Source of the DNA: Beta vulgaris subsp. vulgaris
Taxonomy: Eukaryota > Streptophyta > Magnoliopsida > Caryophyllales > Amaranthaceae
NCBI RefSeq assembly: GCF_026745355.1
Contig: NC_079202.1
Coordinates: 28,511,748-28,575,747, forward strand
Reading direction: 5' to 3'
Length of the DNA: 64,000 nt
This document shows, one piece after another, positions 1-13,100 of the stretch (position 1 is the stretch's first letter; every line of letters starts with the position of its first letter). The notes under the pieces were generated by a model, which was not told the DNA's origin, made no database searches, and saw nothing but the letters and a program-made list of their open reading frames with translations. The position numbers and the translations under genes were made by a program.

Positions 1-1123
1 TTCTACAAAAAGACTGTCTTATATTACTATATGAGCTAAAGGGATCGCTTAAAACGTAGCATAAACAAAAAGTGATTCCTAGTGAGACTTTGTTGGGAAT
101 GAGAGAGTGGAGGAAAATGTTTACAAAGGAATGAAAACCTCTTTTCCACCTTAGTTTTCCTTTTTAAATCTCTTATCTAACTAAAATAACAGGAACAAAC
201 GAAAAATGCCATTGATACTAAGCTGTTGCAGTTTGCTAGAGTCGTAACTGGAAAATAGGTGTTGTCTTGTGTTCAATTCGTTGATGAAAGGCTAGAAAGG
301 GGTTGTTAGTTGAAGATTAGCTTATCTAAAAATTGTCTCCTTTACACTGTAGGAGTGTAGGAGTGTTTAAACAAAGTTGTTCACTTCTTATAAGTTTGTT
401 TTGGACGTTACTTGAGTAAATGTTAACCCTATCTTGGGAGGATTTCAAGTTGATTGTTGCAAATGGTTTACTTTGGTGTTAGACATGGGTGATTGTAGCC
501 GAGGTTTTTAGAAGATGAATGAAATTCTTTTGTTTTAGATAATCATCTTTTTCTTATTAGGAAATGAACGGATGTCTTCTTCTAGCAGGCTTTAGGTTCT
601 TGTTCTTGCTTGAAACCTTGAATCTTGTCTTTAATCTTGCGCTTCTCTTATATCACTTATAACTTATTCTATTTGAAAAGTTCTATAAATGGCTTGTGCC
701 TTGGTGTCACTACCATGAATCTCTTTTATGATCTTATAGGCATGGTTTTTTATGTACTTTTCCCTCAATTCGATGGCTGCACGATATTTTATCTATTTTT
801 CCGTTCTCTTGGATTGACCTTCTTTATGTGTCTTTCTGCCCATTTTGAGTGGGTTGCATATTGTTTCTTTTTTGAATTTGTTTCCTTCAATTAGTGCATT
901 ATCTTTCAAGTTTCACAATCTTGCATCTTTTTCTATTTTATCCTTCATATTTGTATGCGTGCTCAACTGCTCATCGTCAGTTGCTTTTCCATTTACAATG
1001 TTTCACCATTTTTTCGTAGAAAATATGCTTTGTTCCTTGTTACTCAGAATTTATTATATCTAGGTTTGGTTTATTGCTGATTTTGATAAGTAATTTATCT
1101 TACATTTTTCATTTATTATTTAG
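1..1123 (+). other. APC5 intron or 5' region, no exon recognised
   Basis: T-rich sequence upstream of the first recognised APC5 exon, ending at a TTTAG acceptor at 1119-1123. I found no segment resembling the N-terminal ~35-40 residues expected of plant APC5, so the first exon or exons probably lie upstream of the window. Short open frames here look like chance T-rich frames. Confidence 0.5.
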
Positions 1124-4100
1124 CGTACACATTAACACTGATCATGTCACTGATGGTGCTACAACTTTTGTCAAGTCTTATGATAATATTTTGGAGCCAA
1201 AGCTAGATGAACTTATCTCTCAGCTAAGGAAACTTGGTGGGTTGCTTGACCAGAGATTAACTCACAGATTATCATCATTATCTTCACCTGATGAGTTGTT
1301 CAATATTTTCAGTGAATTGCATGGTGAGTTATTTTCAGCTTAGTATTAGACTCTCCATAGCACATGATTTTATTTTGTCTATTTTGTAGTTAAATGGTTC
1401 CATTTTGAATTATGAATGTGAAATTTATGTTTTTCTTGTTCAATGCTTTTTAGGCATCCTGGGGGATGACTCAAATACTCTAGAAGACGATCAAATTAGT
1501 CTGGACCCTAGTAGCAACCTTGGAATGTTTATGCGTCGATGTCTACTCACTTTCAGTGTACTATCATTTGAGGTATTAAATGATCTTTATTGGTTATCAA
1601 GCTTGAGCAGCCAACATGAAGAGTTTCATATTCTACTTCAGGAAATACTGCTAAAAATAAGTTAAATATTGTGCATGTGCAGATAGCAGCACAACATTTG
1701 ATGATTTTTTAAAACAACACAAATGGTTATGTTGGTTGCAAGCAATGACATGAAGTCCATTGACACTTGCAGATTTTGTTCAAAAGCTGATGTCTCCAAA
1801 TTTTGATTTTTAAATCGTTAAGCTGTTTTCAATTGAAAATAGTTCTTTTTTTGACATTTATTTATTTGTTTTTTTGCTTCCACTTGTATCTCCCTTTCTC
1901 TAATCTTTAGTCCTTCCTCTTCCACGATGAAGCTAAACCCATGAACCGCACACTTTACCGTTTCTATCAACTTCCCTGTTCCCCTCACTGCAACGCCACT
2001 ATCAAAACTCAAAAGTGAACACCACCACCACCATCACCACCAATTATTTTTGGAGGATCAGCGTAGTTTGAGCTTTTGCAAGGATCTCTTCAATTGTACC
2101 AGACGTGTCAAACCAAATTTCTTTTCTTCCTATGATGAGTATTTTGTTTGTAAACTACAAGAAAAATTTAGGTTTTAATGTCTAATGATGATGTTGATGA
2201 TGGTGAAGAGAGATGAGACTGAAGTTAATGTTGGATTGTTAATATGGGCATATGTAAATTGTAAGATCATTATTAGAAGAGTAGAAGAAAAAAGATAGGA
2301 GAACCCATTAAAGGTTGGATACTTGGAGGGTTTATTAGAAGAGAAAGGGAAGAGAGTATTTAAAGGGATGGGGAGAAGATGTGTTAAAATGAGATACAAT
2401 TCTTGTTCTTATTTGACATATCAGCTTTTGGGAAATCTTTGGTGACTGATGAGTTTCGTGTTATTACTCGGACCCAATATAGTAATATATGATTAAAATA
2501 TGCGTCAAAAGTTAATTATTCATATTCGATGTGTGCCTTGCTGAAGAAAATGTTTTAATCTACTTTTATAATTTAAACTGATAGGTGCTCTGCACTCCAA
2601 AACTGCCCTCTAATCTGGTGATTAGACATTCAAAAACTAACCTTTTGCCTTCTGTTTAATTTTCCCTGTGTATCTTCGTGGTTGCTTTTTCATTGCCTCA
2701 TGCATGCTCTTTGTGCCTTTTGTTGTTAAAAATCATAATGGTTTGATTAGTTTTTTTTCCCTATCTTCTAATGTTATCCCTCATTTAGCAAGATATCTTT
2801 TGTGCGTTATTAAAGTGACAGCAGGGTTGTGGAACATGCCTTTGAACAATGTCTGATAGTTCAATTTAAATGTGCTTTTTTTCTTCTGCTTATGCAGGGA
2901 GTATGCCATCTGCTGTCAGATATTGAGTCATACTGCAAAGAAGTACTTTCTGGTTCTCCGTCTTTTGATTTGACATGTTTAGATGGTTGTAATGATGAAA
3001 CTGAGAGATTATCAGAATATGAGAACATGGACCTTGATAATATTGCTTGTCAAGAAGTTATTGAAGAAGCTGAAACAAGTAAAAGAGCTGGTAAAGGAAT
3101 TCCTTTTCATCTACATGTGCCAGAAGTCCTTGATGAGCTGGTTGAAGGTATATTCACTGGCGGCGTTTTTGTACATTCTGTAGTGGTGGCTTTGTGCAAA
3201 GATGTACACAGGCCCATGATTTTTTTTACAAGGACTATCTTTATACATGGGGCTGTGCCTCCAGTATTGTCATAAAGTGATAAAGGTAGCTTAATTAATT
3301 ACTCAATTTATTGTTGTTTCTAAGACCATATCATGAGAGCTGTCAGACAGGGTAGTAGCTGTGATTCTATGTAGATGAACACAGAAAGCACTAGAGCTGC
3401 AGATACTGGTCTGATGGTGGATTTGCTTAGTTTCCTACTTGAAGAATATGGCAACCATTTGTGGAGAGCTGTCATTGGACTTGACAAAGCTGTGACTTTG
3501 TCCAAAAAAAGGGGGTGAAATATCCACATTGACTTCTAAAACGTATAATTGCTAACGTCTACCATTTTCTGTCTTATTCTTTATATTTAGCTGACTAGGA
3601 TATAATCTGAAATAAATAGTTGGAGCTTAAAATTTAGGAGTATGATTCTAACGGATATTGCAGGCGACAAGGCTGTGATTCTCATCATGACATTATGAAA
3701 CGACATTTCACGGAACGGCAAGTTTAAAATAGGTTACATAACGGGCATTACGTAATGAAATGGCCGAGTTCTAATTCCATGCTGCCAAGTCTCTTGAATG
3801 ATCATGGACTTTTAACTGGTTTTTAGTTGCTTCATTTGGATGTATACTTGTCATTAGCTATTTTGAAACGAAGAATTGTAGATTGTAGTTAACAGTACAG
3901 CATATGGTGGCTAATAAAGTGAATGGTGTTTTCAAGTATAGGTGTTGAGGTTTCCGCAGACCTAAAACATGGTGCTAAAGCCAGAGAATCAAGCCCCTTT
4001 ATGCTTCCTGATATTGATGCATTGGATTCACTTGAAGGCAATGCTGGTATATATTTGCGTTCAAATTGGCAAGTTCATGGATACTTGCTACAGCAAGCTG

Positions 4101-7100
4101 ATGAGATCGAAAAGTACGCATTTTTTGAGGTTTCATGCCTTTCAATTCATTCATTTTATTTTGTTAAACCTAAGAACTATGCATGTTCCAGGCATGGAAG
4201 TTCATTTCCTTTGAATACTCTTGAGTCTGTTCTCAAGCAACTGCAGAAATTGGCACCTGAACTACATCGTGTAAGTTGTAAATTGCTTTCTTCTTTATGG
4301 CCATGTTGGAGATGGGAATATTTAAGTTATACTGACTCATCGGCCGTAAGCTGTATACAAAGACTTGATTTCAGGCTAATAGCTTTCTGACCCGTTTGCA
4401 GGTCCATTTTTTGCGCTACTTGAATATGCTGCATCATGATGATTATTCTGGTGCTTTGGAGAATCTCCATCGTTATTTTGATCATAGGTAATCACTCAAA
4501 GCCTTCTCTGGGTTCAAAATGCTCCTGTTAACTTATTCTCACCTTCAGTCTCTATGTTAGCCTTCTTTTACCGGAATTTCTATTTCTTGCCGTGGCACTG
4601 AAGTTGGTTGATGTGAACGACAAACCCACCTAAGACAAGGAGAAATAAAAGAAAAGCAAGAAGCTTCAAATGGAGGAGGTCGAAAACTTTTGGACCAGCA
4701 AAAAGTTGTTTTAGGAGGATGATGTGTCCGCAATTTTAAAGGATTTGAATAAGTTGTTTTCTTTTGGTGGGATGTAGAAAGTTTTTGCTCCACTTAGCGG
4801 GATAAAGAGGAGAGTTATATGTAGGAGAAGAAAAATTATCTGTGGCATGGTGCTGTGTACACTTTATGAATGTTAGTGGCTTAATGGCTTGCTTTCTTTA
4901 TAACAGACACCATGATGGTATTACACTCATAAAAAAGGCCAAACAGAATGGGAATAAGAGGAAAACAAGAGGAAAAGGAAAGAGGATATCAGCAAAAATA
5001 GGATACTATAGCACTTTTTGTCCCTTTGTCAGTATTGAGCTGCTGAAGTGTGATATCTTTCTGTTGGAAAAAAGTACTGTTGCAACTGTATAAGTTACAA
5101 GTTTCAGATAATTCAAGTGAATTGCCTGATCCGTTGTAAGCTGGATGGCATCATGAGCTCTATTCTAAAGAAGACACCTTGTGAATTTTATGAACATTTT
5201 TTCAATCTTATGCTGTGAAACTAACACGCAATAGTGTGAAAAATTATGAAATTTTTCGCAGAAGGGTGTGGGAAAATGTTGTTAGTGGTCACTGCTAGAC
5301 CCTCTACATACGCTACCTAACCAGCAATTTGATTGAAATTCTTGTTGTTTTACACTGTCGCTATTTACTTAACCTTCAAAGTTGGGTAGTCAAAGCTACA
5401 ATAATTATTCCCCAAGGCCCAATTAAGATGACAGAGTTTCTGTATATTCTTTATTAGCTTAATACTCCTTTTGTTTCATAAGGACCTCCCTTGCTATTAT
5501 AGATTGTAAAAGTATTTTTTTCTGTCGACTTTGAGGTGGGGAGAGAAAATTGTTAGAAACATGAGTGTAATTTGATGAACAAGTAAACCCACGTCGTGCA
5601 GTGAAGGAGGGTAAAATAGGGTAAAAGAGGGAAAAGGGTTCGTAAATAGTGGAGGAAGAACTATATAGAATCCTGTAAATGAAAAGAGGAAAGGTCTTTT
5701 TGGGAGTATTATGTCTTGGTTTGCTATAAGATTTTATATACATTGCAAGTTGTATAAAGGCTTATCCAAAGTAGGAGTGGCACCTCTTGGCTGATGTCTT
5801 GAGGCCACAAGTTTCACAACATGGTACTGTATTCAGTAGAAAATGACGTTGTATATAAGATGAGAATTGTATTAGTACATCTTTTATGTACTTTCCAAAA
5901 TTTATGTATAGTTAATCTTAAGAGGGGTCAGCTGGTCAAGACCTGTTCATTATTTATTATAGCTTATAACAAAATTTTAGACCCAGCAATTCGTCACTTT
6001 AAGATAGTATCATTTTGTCAGTAAAAGCTTTGTTTCTGTATGAAATAATTTGTACAAGATTCATGCTATTTGCTTGTTGCAGATGTAGTTCATAAATTGC
6101 TAGGTGATTATTTTTCAGTTAGTAGTCCATCAATCTCAAAGTGATTGTATTGTCCTACATCCTTTTTCTAATACCTTTGACTCTCTTGAGTAATTAATTT
6201 ATGCCTACCATTCGCTACACTCACTTTTGTTTATAAAGACTTTTCGACATTCTCTCTATGGTAACATGCCATTGGCTCAAAGCTGCGCATTAATCATGCT
6301 CCTGTAAACTCTAAATGCATAAAATGCTTACCAGGATAGTCGTTATTCACTGGAGGTAGTTACTTTGCTGTCAAAGTGAGCATTCCTTCGAGTATGTGCT
6401 ATCCTTTTTTTTAATTAATCACTGTAACTGAAGTGGGATAATGTGTGAAAGTTTTCTAAATATATAAAGGGGTTTCCTGGATTTTTCTACAAGCGAACTG
6501 ACATGACAAGTGGAGAAACTGCAGTGCAGGGATGGAGGGTTTTGATCTTTGCTCATCTTCCACTGATGGCAACTGCTTTGGAAAATATGAAATTGCTTTG
6601 TTATGCTGTGGAATGATGCATGTTCATTTTGGCCATCCTAAACTAGCTCTAGAAGTAAGTATCTGTAAGTCATAAGCACATGATTTTAGTTAGCATTTCG
6701 TCATTTGAAAATATGTTTACATATTCTTGTTGGGAAATCTTCAGGCTTTAACAGAAGCTGTCCGTGCTTCTCAACAGGTAACACATCACTTCTCCTTGTC
6801 TAAGTTATAATTATATTTATATGCTAATTTTCCTGCACTTCTCAGCCTGCATTTGCTAGCCTACTGGGTTTGCTTTGTCCTCTCTAATTCACTAAGATTC
6901 TGGGATTTCTGGACACTTTTTTGACTAAGATAAAACACAATTTTGTCAGAAGACAGAAAGTAGACACTAGATGACAAAGTGCCTTTACAAGATATTAGTA
7001 CCACAAGGCTATTCTCTTAATCTATTGGACGAGCTGCAAAGTTTGAAAGGAATTTGTTGACTAATTCAATTAAGTTCACTTCATTCTTACCCAACTTCTT

Positions 7101-10100
7101 CTACCTGTTTGTCTTTGAAAATATTGGATTCCTCTCTTACTATATATGCCCTTCGTCCCATATCTAGTGCTTGTTTCTTTTTTACATGGTCTTCAAGATG
7201 GTCATTTGGCCTTGGATATCTTCAATTCCTTATCAATAAAAAATATGAAAAGTTGATATTATGAAACTACACATTGAAGCGAATCTGACAAGATCCCACA
7301 TGAGTATGTCTTTCTATATATATTAATGAGAATATTTGGTCAAAGATTTAAAGTTTGACCCACTAAAATGGAAACAACGTTATATTGTGGGACAGAGGGA
7401 GTACACTGCAAGATGTCTGTAAAACTAATAAACCATAGTGCCTAAGTAATTTATTTGCTTGATCAGACCCAATATAACCAATATCTCAGTCAGTCATGCT
7501 CCAATATTCTATCTAGATAAAAGATATATGTTAATATTAATGGAATTAAAATGAGGAATGGCCTGGTCTCCAGAAATTAAATATATACAAAAATACTCAA
7601 ACAGTACTATACCTCTCTGTGAATCTATAAAAGATACTAGAGAGAGAGTCTTGAGAGCATGTGGACCAGGAGATGCAAAATCATCTTCTCTGTCCCACTA
7701 GCATGTGAAATATATTACCACTTCTTCCCAAACAAATTAACCATATGGTAGTCAATAGAATAAGCTTGCAGATGCTACAAAATGAGTGCAAATATGTTAG
7801 TGAATTGCTTGTTGGTCATTCAAAATCACTCCTGCATTTCCTGAGCATAATATGTTACTGAATTACAATGGCAACAAGTCTGTTTCTTAAACTGCTGTCT
7901 CAATATTATATTTCTTGTATTTTTATTGTCCTTGCGAACTTTCTGTTTTCTTGCAGCACAGCAATGATGCATGCCTAGCTTATACTTTGACAGTTATATG
8001 CAACTTGTTGTCTCAATTTGGTATAACTAGCGCATCAAGAATACTTGGATCCTCATACTCACCTATGACCAGCATTGGTTCTTCTTTAACCATCCATCAA
8101 CAATTATATGTTCTATTAAGAAGAGCTCTTGCTAGATCTGAAGTTCTCAAGCTGACACCATTAGTGTCTGCAAACCATCTAGCAATGGCTAAATTTGACT
8201 TGATGGTAAGAAATTAGACCTATGTGTATAATTTGTTCTGTTTTATGCTCTTTCAAGCTTCAATTTTTGGCTCATGAGTTGAATTTTTTTGATAATTTGA
8301 CTTTATCTGTTGTCCCTCGCAAGCAAAAAATACTTTTTTCATTGGCTTAAACAAATCTTCATATTCTCCTAGCATTGGTTCTTCTTTAACCATCCATCAA
8401 CAATTATATGTTCTATTAAGAGAGCTCTTGCTAGATCTGAAGTTCTGAAGCTGACACCATTAGTGTCTGCAAACCATCTAGCAATGGCTTAATTTGACTT
8501 GATGGTAAGAAATTAGACCTATGTGTATAATTCATTCTCTTTTGTGCTCTTTTGAGCTTCAATTTTTGGCTCATGAGTTGAATTTTTTTAATAATTTGAC
8601 TTTATCTGTTGTCCCTCGCAAGCAAAAAATACTTTTTCATTGGCTTAAACAAATCTTCATACTCTCCCTCTGATCCAAGTACATAATTCTTTCTGTTTTC
8701 AATTGGATGAGACCAGTGTAGAGCTGGGCTATGTTTAGATGGAGAATAGAATTGGTAAATGAGAAGAAACCTATTTAGAGGGTAAGTCCAAAGGTAAACT
8801 TGTCAGAAGCCCTTTAATTTCTCGTCCTCGAGGTTCTATTGTGATCCAACTATATAGAGTGTGATTAGTTTGGTTTCTTCCAGGTCCTTCCATACTCTAG
8901 TATGTTTTCTAGTTTTCTTTTTCTGAAAAATGTTGGGGGATTTTCGTCTTATAGTTAGTCCTAGTTTCATGGAACTACTATTGAGGCCTCTTCCTTTCCA
9001 GCTCAACAGTTTCTTTTTGATTTGTCGATGATGACAACATTTTGAATGCTGTAAAACTATATTCCGTTTCGCCACAATTTACTTAGGTGCTGTTTTGATG
9101 TATGTGCAGCATGTCCAAAGACCTATGCTATCATTTGGTCCCAAAGCATCTGTTGACCTTAGAACACGCCCAGCTGATGTTTGTCAGGTATACTAATTAG
9201 CAATAACTTTAGTTTCAAGAATTCTATACAGTAACACAAAGCACAAAGTTCTTAACATTTTCCCATAATGTTTTATCTCCAGGAGCTGAGGTTGAGCTCC
9301 CATGTGGTCAGTGAATTCAGTAATGAAGGCTCTTCAATGTCTCGTGATGGTGATTTTGCTACTGCATGGCTTAAGAATCCGCATAAACCGATGGGTCCTC
9401 TAATGATAAACTCAGAAAATGGTTCAGGAAATGATTGTAATACATTTGAGTTCTGTGCTCAACAGAGCTCAATACCTAAGGCTGTGCTGCAACAACTTGG
9501 TTCTTCATTTTTACTCCGCACCACAGCATGGGAAATGTATGGCAGGTTAGAATATATGATGTTTCATACTCTCATCACTTACCGAGCACACATGTTTCTT
9601 TTTTCTCTCTCTCTCTCATTCCAATCCTTTTTCGGTATTTTCCCAAGCTTTGTATTCTCTCTGAAATGAAATGCATTTTTTTTACTTGTTTTTACTTTTG
9701 GTGACTTCATGATGAGGTTTTTGTGTTCTGAGAGGGATGGTGAGTTATTATATTGAGAAGCTTCTTATGTGAATTAGATATTTACAAATTGTTTTTGATG
9801 CTTTACGGTTAAGGTGGAGGGAATTTCATCCACTTTTATGTCAATTGTCAACATAGCTTTCATGTATATTGCTCTTTGGATGAATTTGGGGATCTGTCTT
9901 TGTTGCAATTTGTAATTTGTCAGAAAGATTACAGAACTGACTTTTTTGACCTGTGAAATATATTTCTACAATTTTTATTATCAGCAACTCGCTTGCCAGG
10001 ATAAATGCCCTAGTTTATGCCACTTGCTTTGCTGATGCTTCAAGGTAATTATCCTACTTTCACCCAAGCTGATGGTGTTAAGTTTATGTATGCAAATATC

Positions 10101-13100
10101 ATCATGAAGTTACTTATGTTGTTTATTGTCAATGTCCTATGGGATGCATCAGCTTGGATAATCTTGCCTTGGCTTGTGCGAAGCTTGTTCAACAACTCGC
10201 TGCTTATAAGGGCTACAGGGGTGAGGTCACATTTAAATTTCTTCAGTCAACATTTATTAAGCTCAATTGACTGTAGTATACATGTGGTGCGGGGTGCCAT
10301 ATAATTTCTGATTCTAGGGTTCGGGTAATTGTTCTAATAGTGTTTTTTTGTTGTCAAAATACATTACTTGTTCGTATGAAAAACAGTCATGATTAGAATG
10401 TATGGTATATAATTTTATGCAGAAGCATATGTCGCATTCAGAATTGTAGAGGAGAAGTTCCATGTCATCTCAAAATCACGAGTCTCGCTATTGAAGCTTC
10501 AACTTCTCCACGAACATGCCTTGCATAGGTTTGTCCTCTGTGGAATAAGTGGGCATGGATCCATGTGAAATTTGAGTGATACATAATAAAAAACTTCAAT
10601 CAATCTAAAATAAAAATTCTGAGGGGTTTTTTGTCAGAAACAACCTTTTAAAAGTGTCATTTTGTCAAAAACAACCTTATAAATTTTTTTTTGTGAGAAA
10701 CAACCTTTAAATGCGATTTTCTTGTCAGATCAGACCCATTGACCATTTTCCGGCATTGACTAGATTTTTCCGGCGAAGACTTTTTTCTTTTACCCTCTTC
10801 CCTCTCTTTTTCCCTCCAATTTCTTCCTCCTAACCCCACCCCAACCTCCAGCCTCACCCCATTCTCCATCCTCCATCCTCCCCCCCATTCTCCATCCTCC
10901 ATCCTCACCCTCTCGCCTTCTCCTTCGCACAAGAAGCCACCACATCGGCAGTGGCCGGAAGCCTAGGGAAGAGTCCCCTATTTCAAACCTAAAGAAACCA
11001 TTCTCTCTCTCCTCTCTTTCAAATGTCATCCCCCGTTTGAATCTCTTGTGAACTTGTCATTTCATCTCTTTTCTCTCATTTCACCATGGTTGCACAAAAA
11101 AATTAGCTTGTTGCCATTAACTAGTAAGAAACCATGGCCCTCCAATGTTGCTAACCTAAGAAAATCCCCCCCCCCCCACAAGCTTGTTGCCATTAACAAT
11201 AAGATGGAGACAGAAAACAGAGGCGACAAATTTGGGAGAGAAGGAAAGAGGATGAGCAGCAATGGCGGTGTTCAGTGGCACTGTTCAGCGAGGTGGAGGA
11301 GAGAGAAGAAGAAGGCGAGAGAGATGATGCGTGAGAGAATGAGGGGTCAAGGAAGGAAGTGAAAGAGAGGAGAGATAATGGTTTGCAATAAGAAATTGGA
11401 GGGAAAAAGAGAGTGAAGGGGGTAAAAAAAAAAGTCTTCGTCGGAAAATCAAGTCTTGGCCGGAAAAAATCAAGTCAATGCCGGAAAATGGTCGAAGGGT
11501 CTCATCTGACAAGAAAATCCCATTTAAAGGTTGTTTGTCACAAAAAAAATTTTATAAGGTTGTTTATGACAAAATGGCACTTTTAAAAGGTCGTTTCTGA
11601 CAAAAAACTCAATTCTGAGCTGGTAATTTGGCTAACATCACTTATATTGGAACCCTTATACAGAGGTCATTTGAAGCTTGCTCAACGAGTTTGTGATGAG
11701 CTTGGTGCTTTGGCTTCCCCTGTGACTGGTGTTGATGTAGATCTAAAGACTGAAGCAAGCCTTCGTCGAGCTCAAACATTGCTAGCTGCAAACCAGTATA
11801 GCCAGGTCTTAATCTTCTTTCTTCCTTCCACTAAGCAGTCTTTATCTTGTATTTAGAATGGGTTTATCGGTACTTAAGTCTTGATCAATGTCAAAGGTGC
11901 TGTTATAAGTATTGTCACTGTCATAGGTGCTTTTAAAAGTATTCTCACTGTCAAAGGTGCTAAGCCACCACTCTGATAAATCTTATCAATAATGGTATAT
12001 ATTGGCTACTCGTCTGTTAAACTGTGGAGTATTACTTTGTCATGGTGGGAATAGATACATAGTAAGGTAGAGCTAACAGACCTTACACTGTTTAAAAGTT
12101 ATAAATTCTGAATCTGTATAGATGTATCCAATTATAACTTATCATACATCGTACCAGTGGCATTTTGGTGCCTTAAAAGCTAAGGCTGTACCTGAATAAG
12201 AAGTACGTGGATGGCATTAATCTAACTGGACCTTATGGATGCGATAGTTTCCATGAACTTGAGGACTTTTCAGGTAGGTTTCTTTGAGCTGATGACTTTC
12301 TTGTGTGTAACTTTCTAAAGCTATTATACCTCTCTGTGTTAAAGGGGTGTGGATACCGGCTTTATTATGGGGTTTCTTGGTACCTTTGTTGCAGCTTACC
12401 AGTATTTTGGTTCTTGAATGGATATCAAACGTATTACTTAGTAGAAATACTAGATCCTTGTGGTCTATTTCTTTTGTACACCTCCCTCTGGCCCCTATAG
12501 AGAATTGAATCATATTTTTTGAGCGTGATGCTCTATGTGTCTGCTTGGTTGGAGTTTTTGACTTCTTGTAGTTTCAGACATTGATTATGATGGTTCTGTT
12601 TCAGTACTTACTACTGCCACCAGGAGCTTGTTTAAATGAGGCAAGAAGAAGAAGAGGGGGGGGGGGGGGAAGTCAACACTCTAGTTTTTATAATAAGGTT
12701 GGGGAAAGGGAGGGAAAGGAATGGAGGGATCCAATTTTCTTCAAGAGTGTATTAAATGCTTTTGGAAATATTTGGGATGAAATTGCATATCTATTACTCC
12801 TCTCCTCCCTTCCCTCTCCTTGTTCTCATCTTTAACTTCCTTCAACATTTTACCCAAACCATGGTTCGAATATACAGTTTCGGTCACGGTCTCGAAAAAG
12901 TTTGCGGTTTCACAAGAACGGAACGGATAATTCAATGCGGACTGCGTCGTGATTTCTCCCACCAATTTGTTATTACAGTCCATTATAGGTGGTTTTTAGT
13001 TTTTGAGCATACCCCAATATAATGATAGTATAGTAATAAATTGTAAATTTGCAACGTCATATTTCCTAGTTTGTAATATTGTTATTTCATGGTATGGAGC

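Noticed and set aside
1818..2399. Small minus-strand frames in an APC5 intron
   Set aside because: Short, no domain, within a T-rich intron between confirmed APC5 exons.
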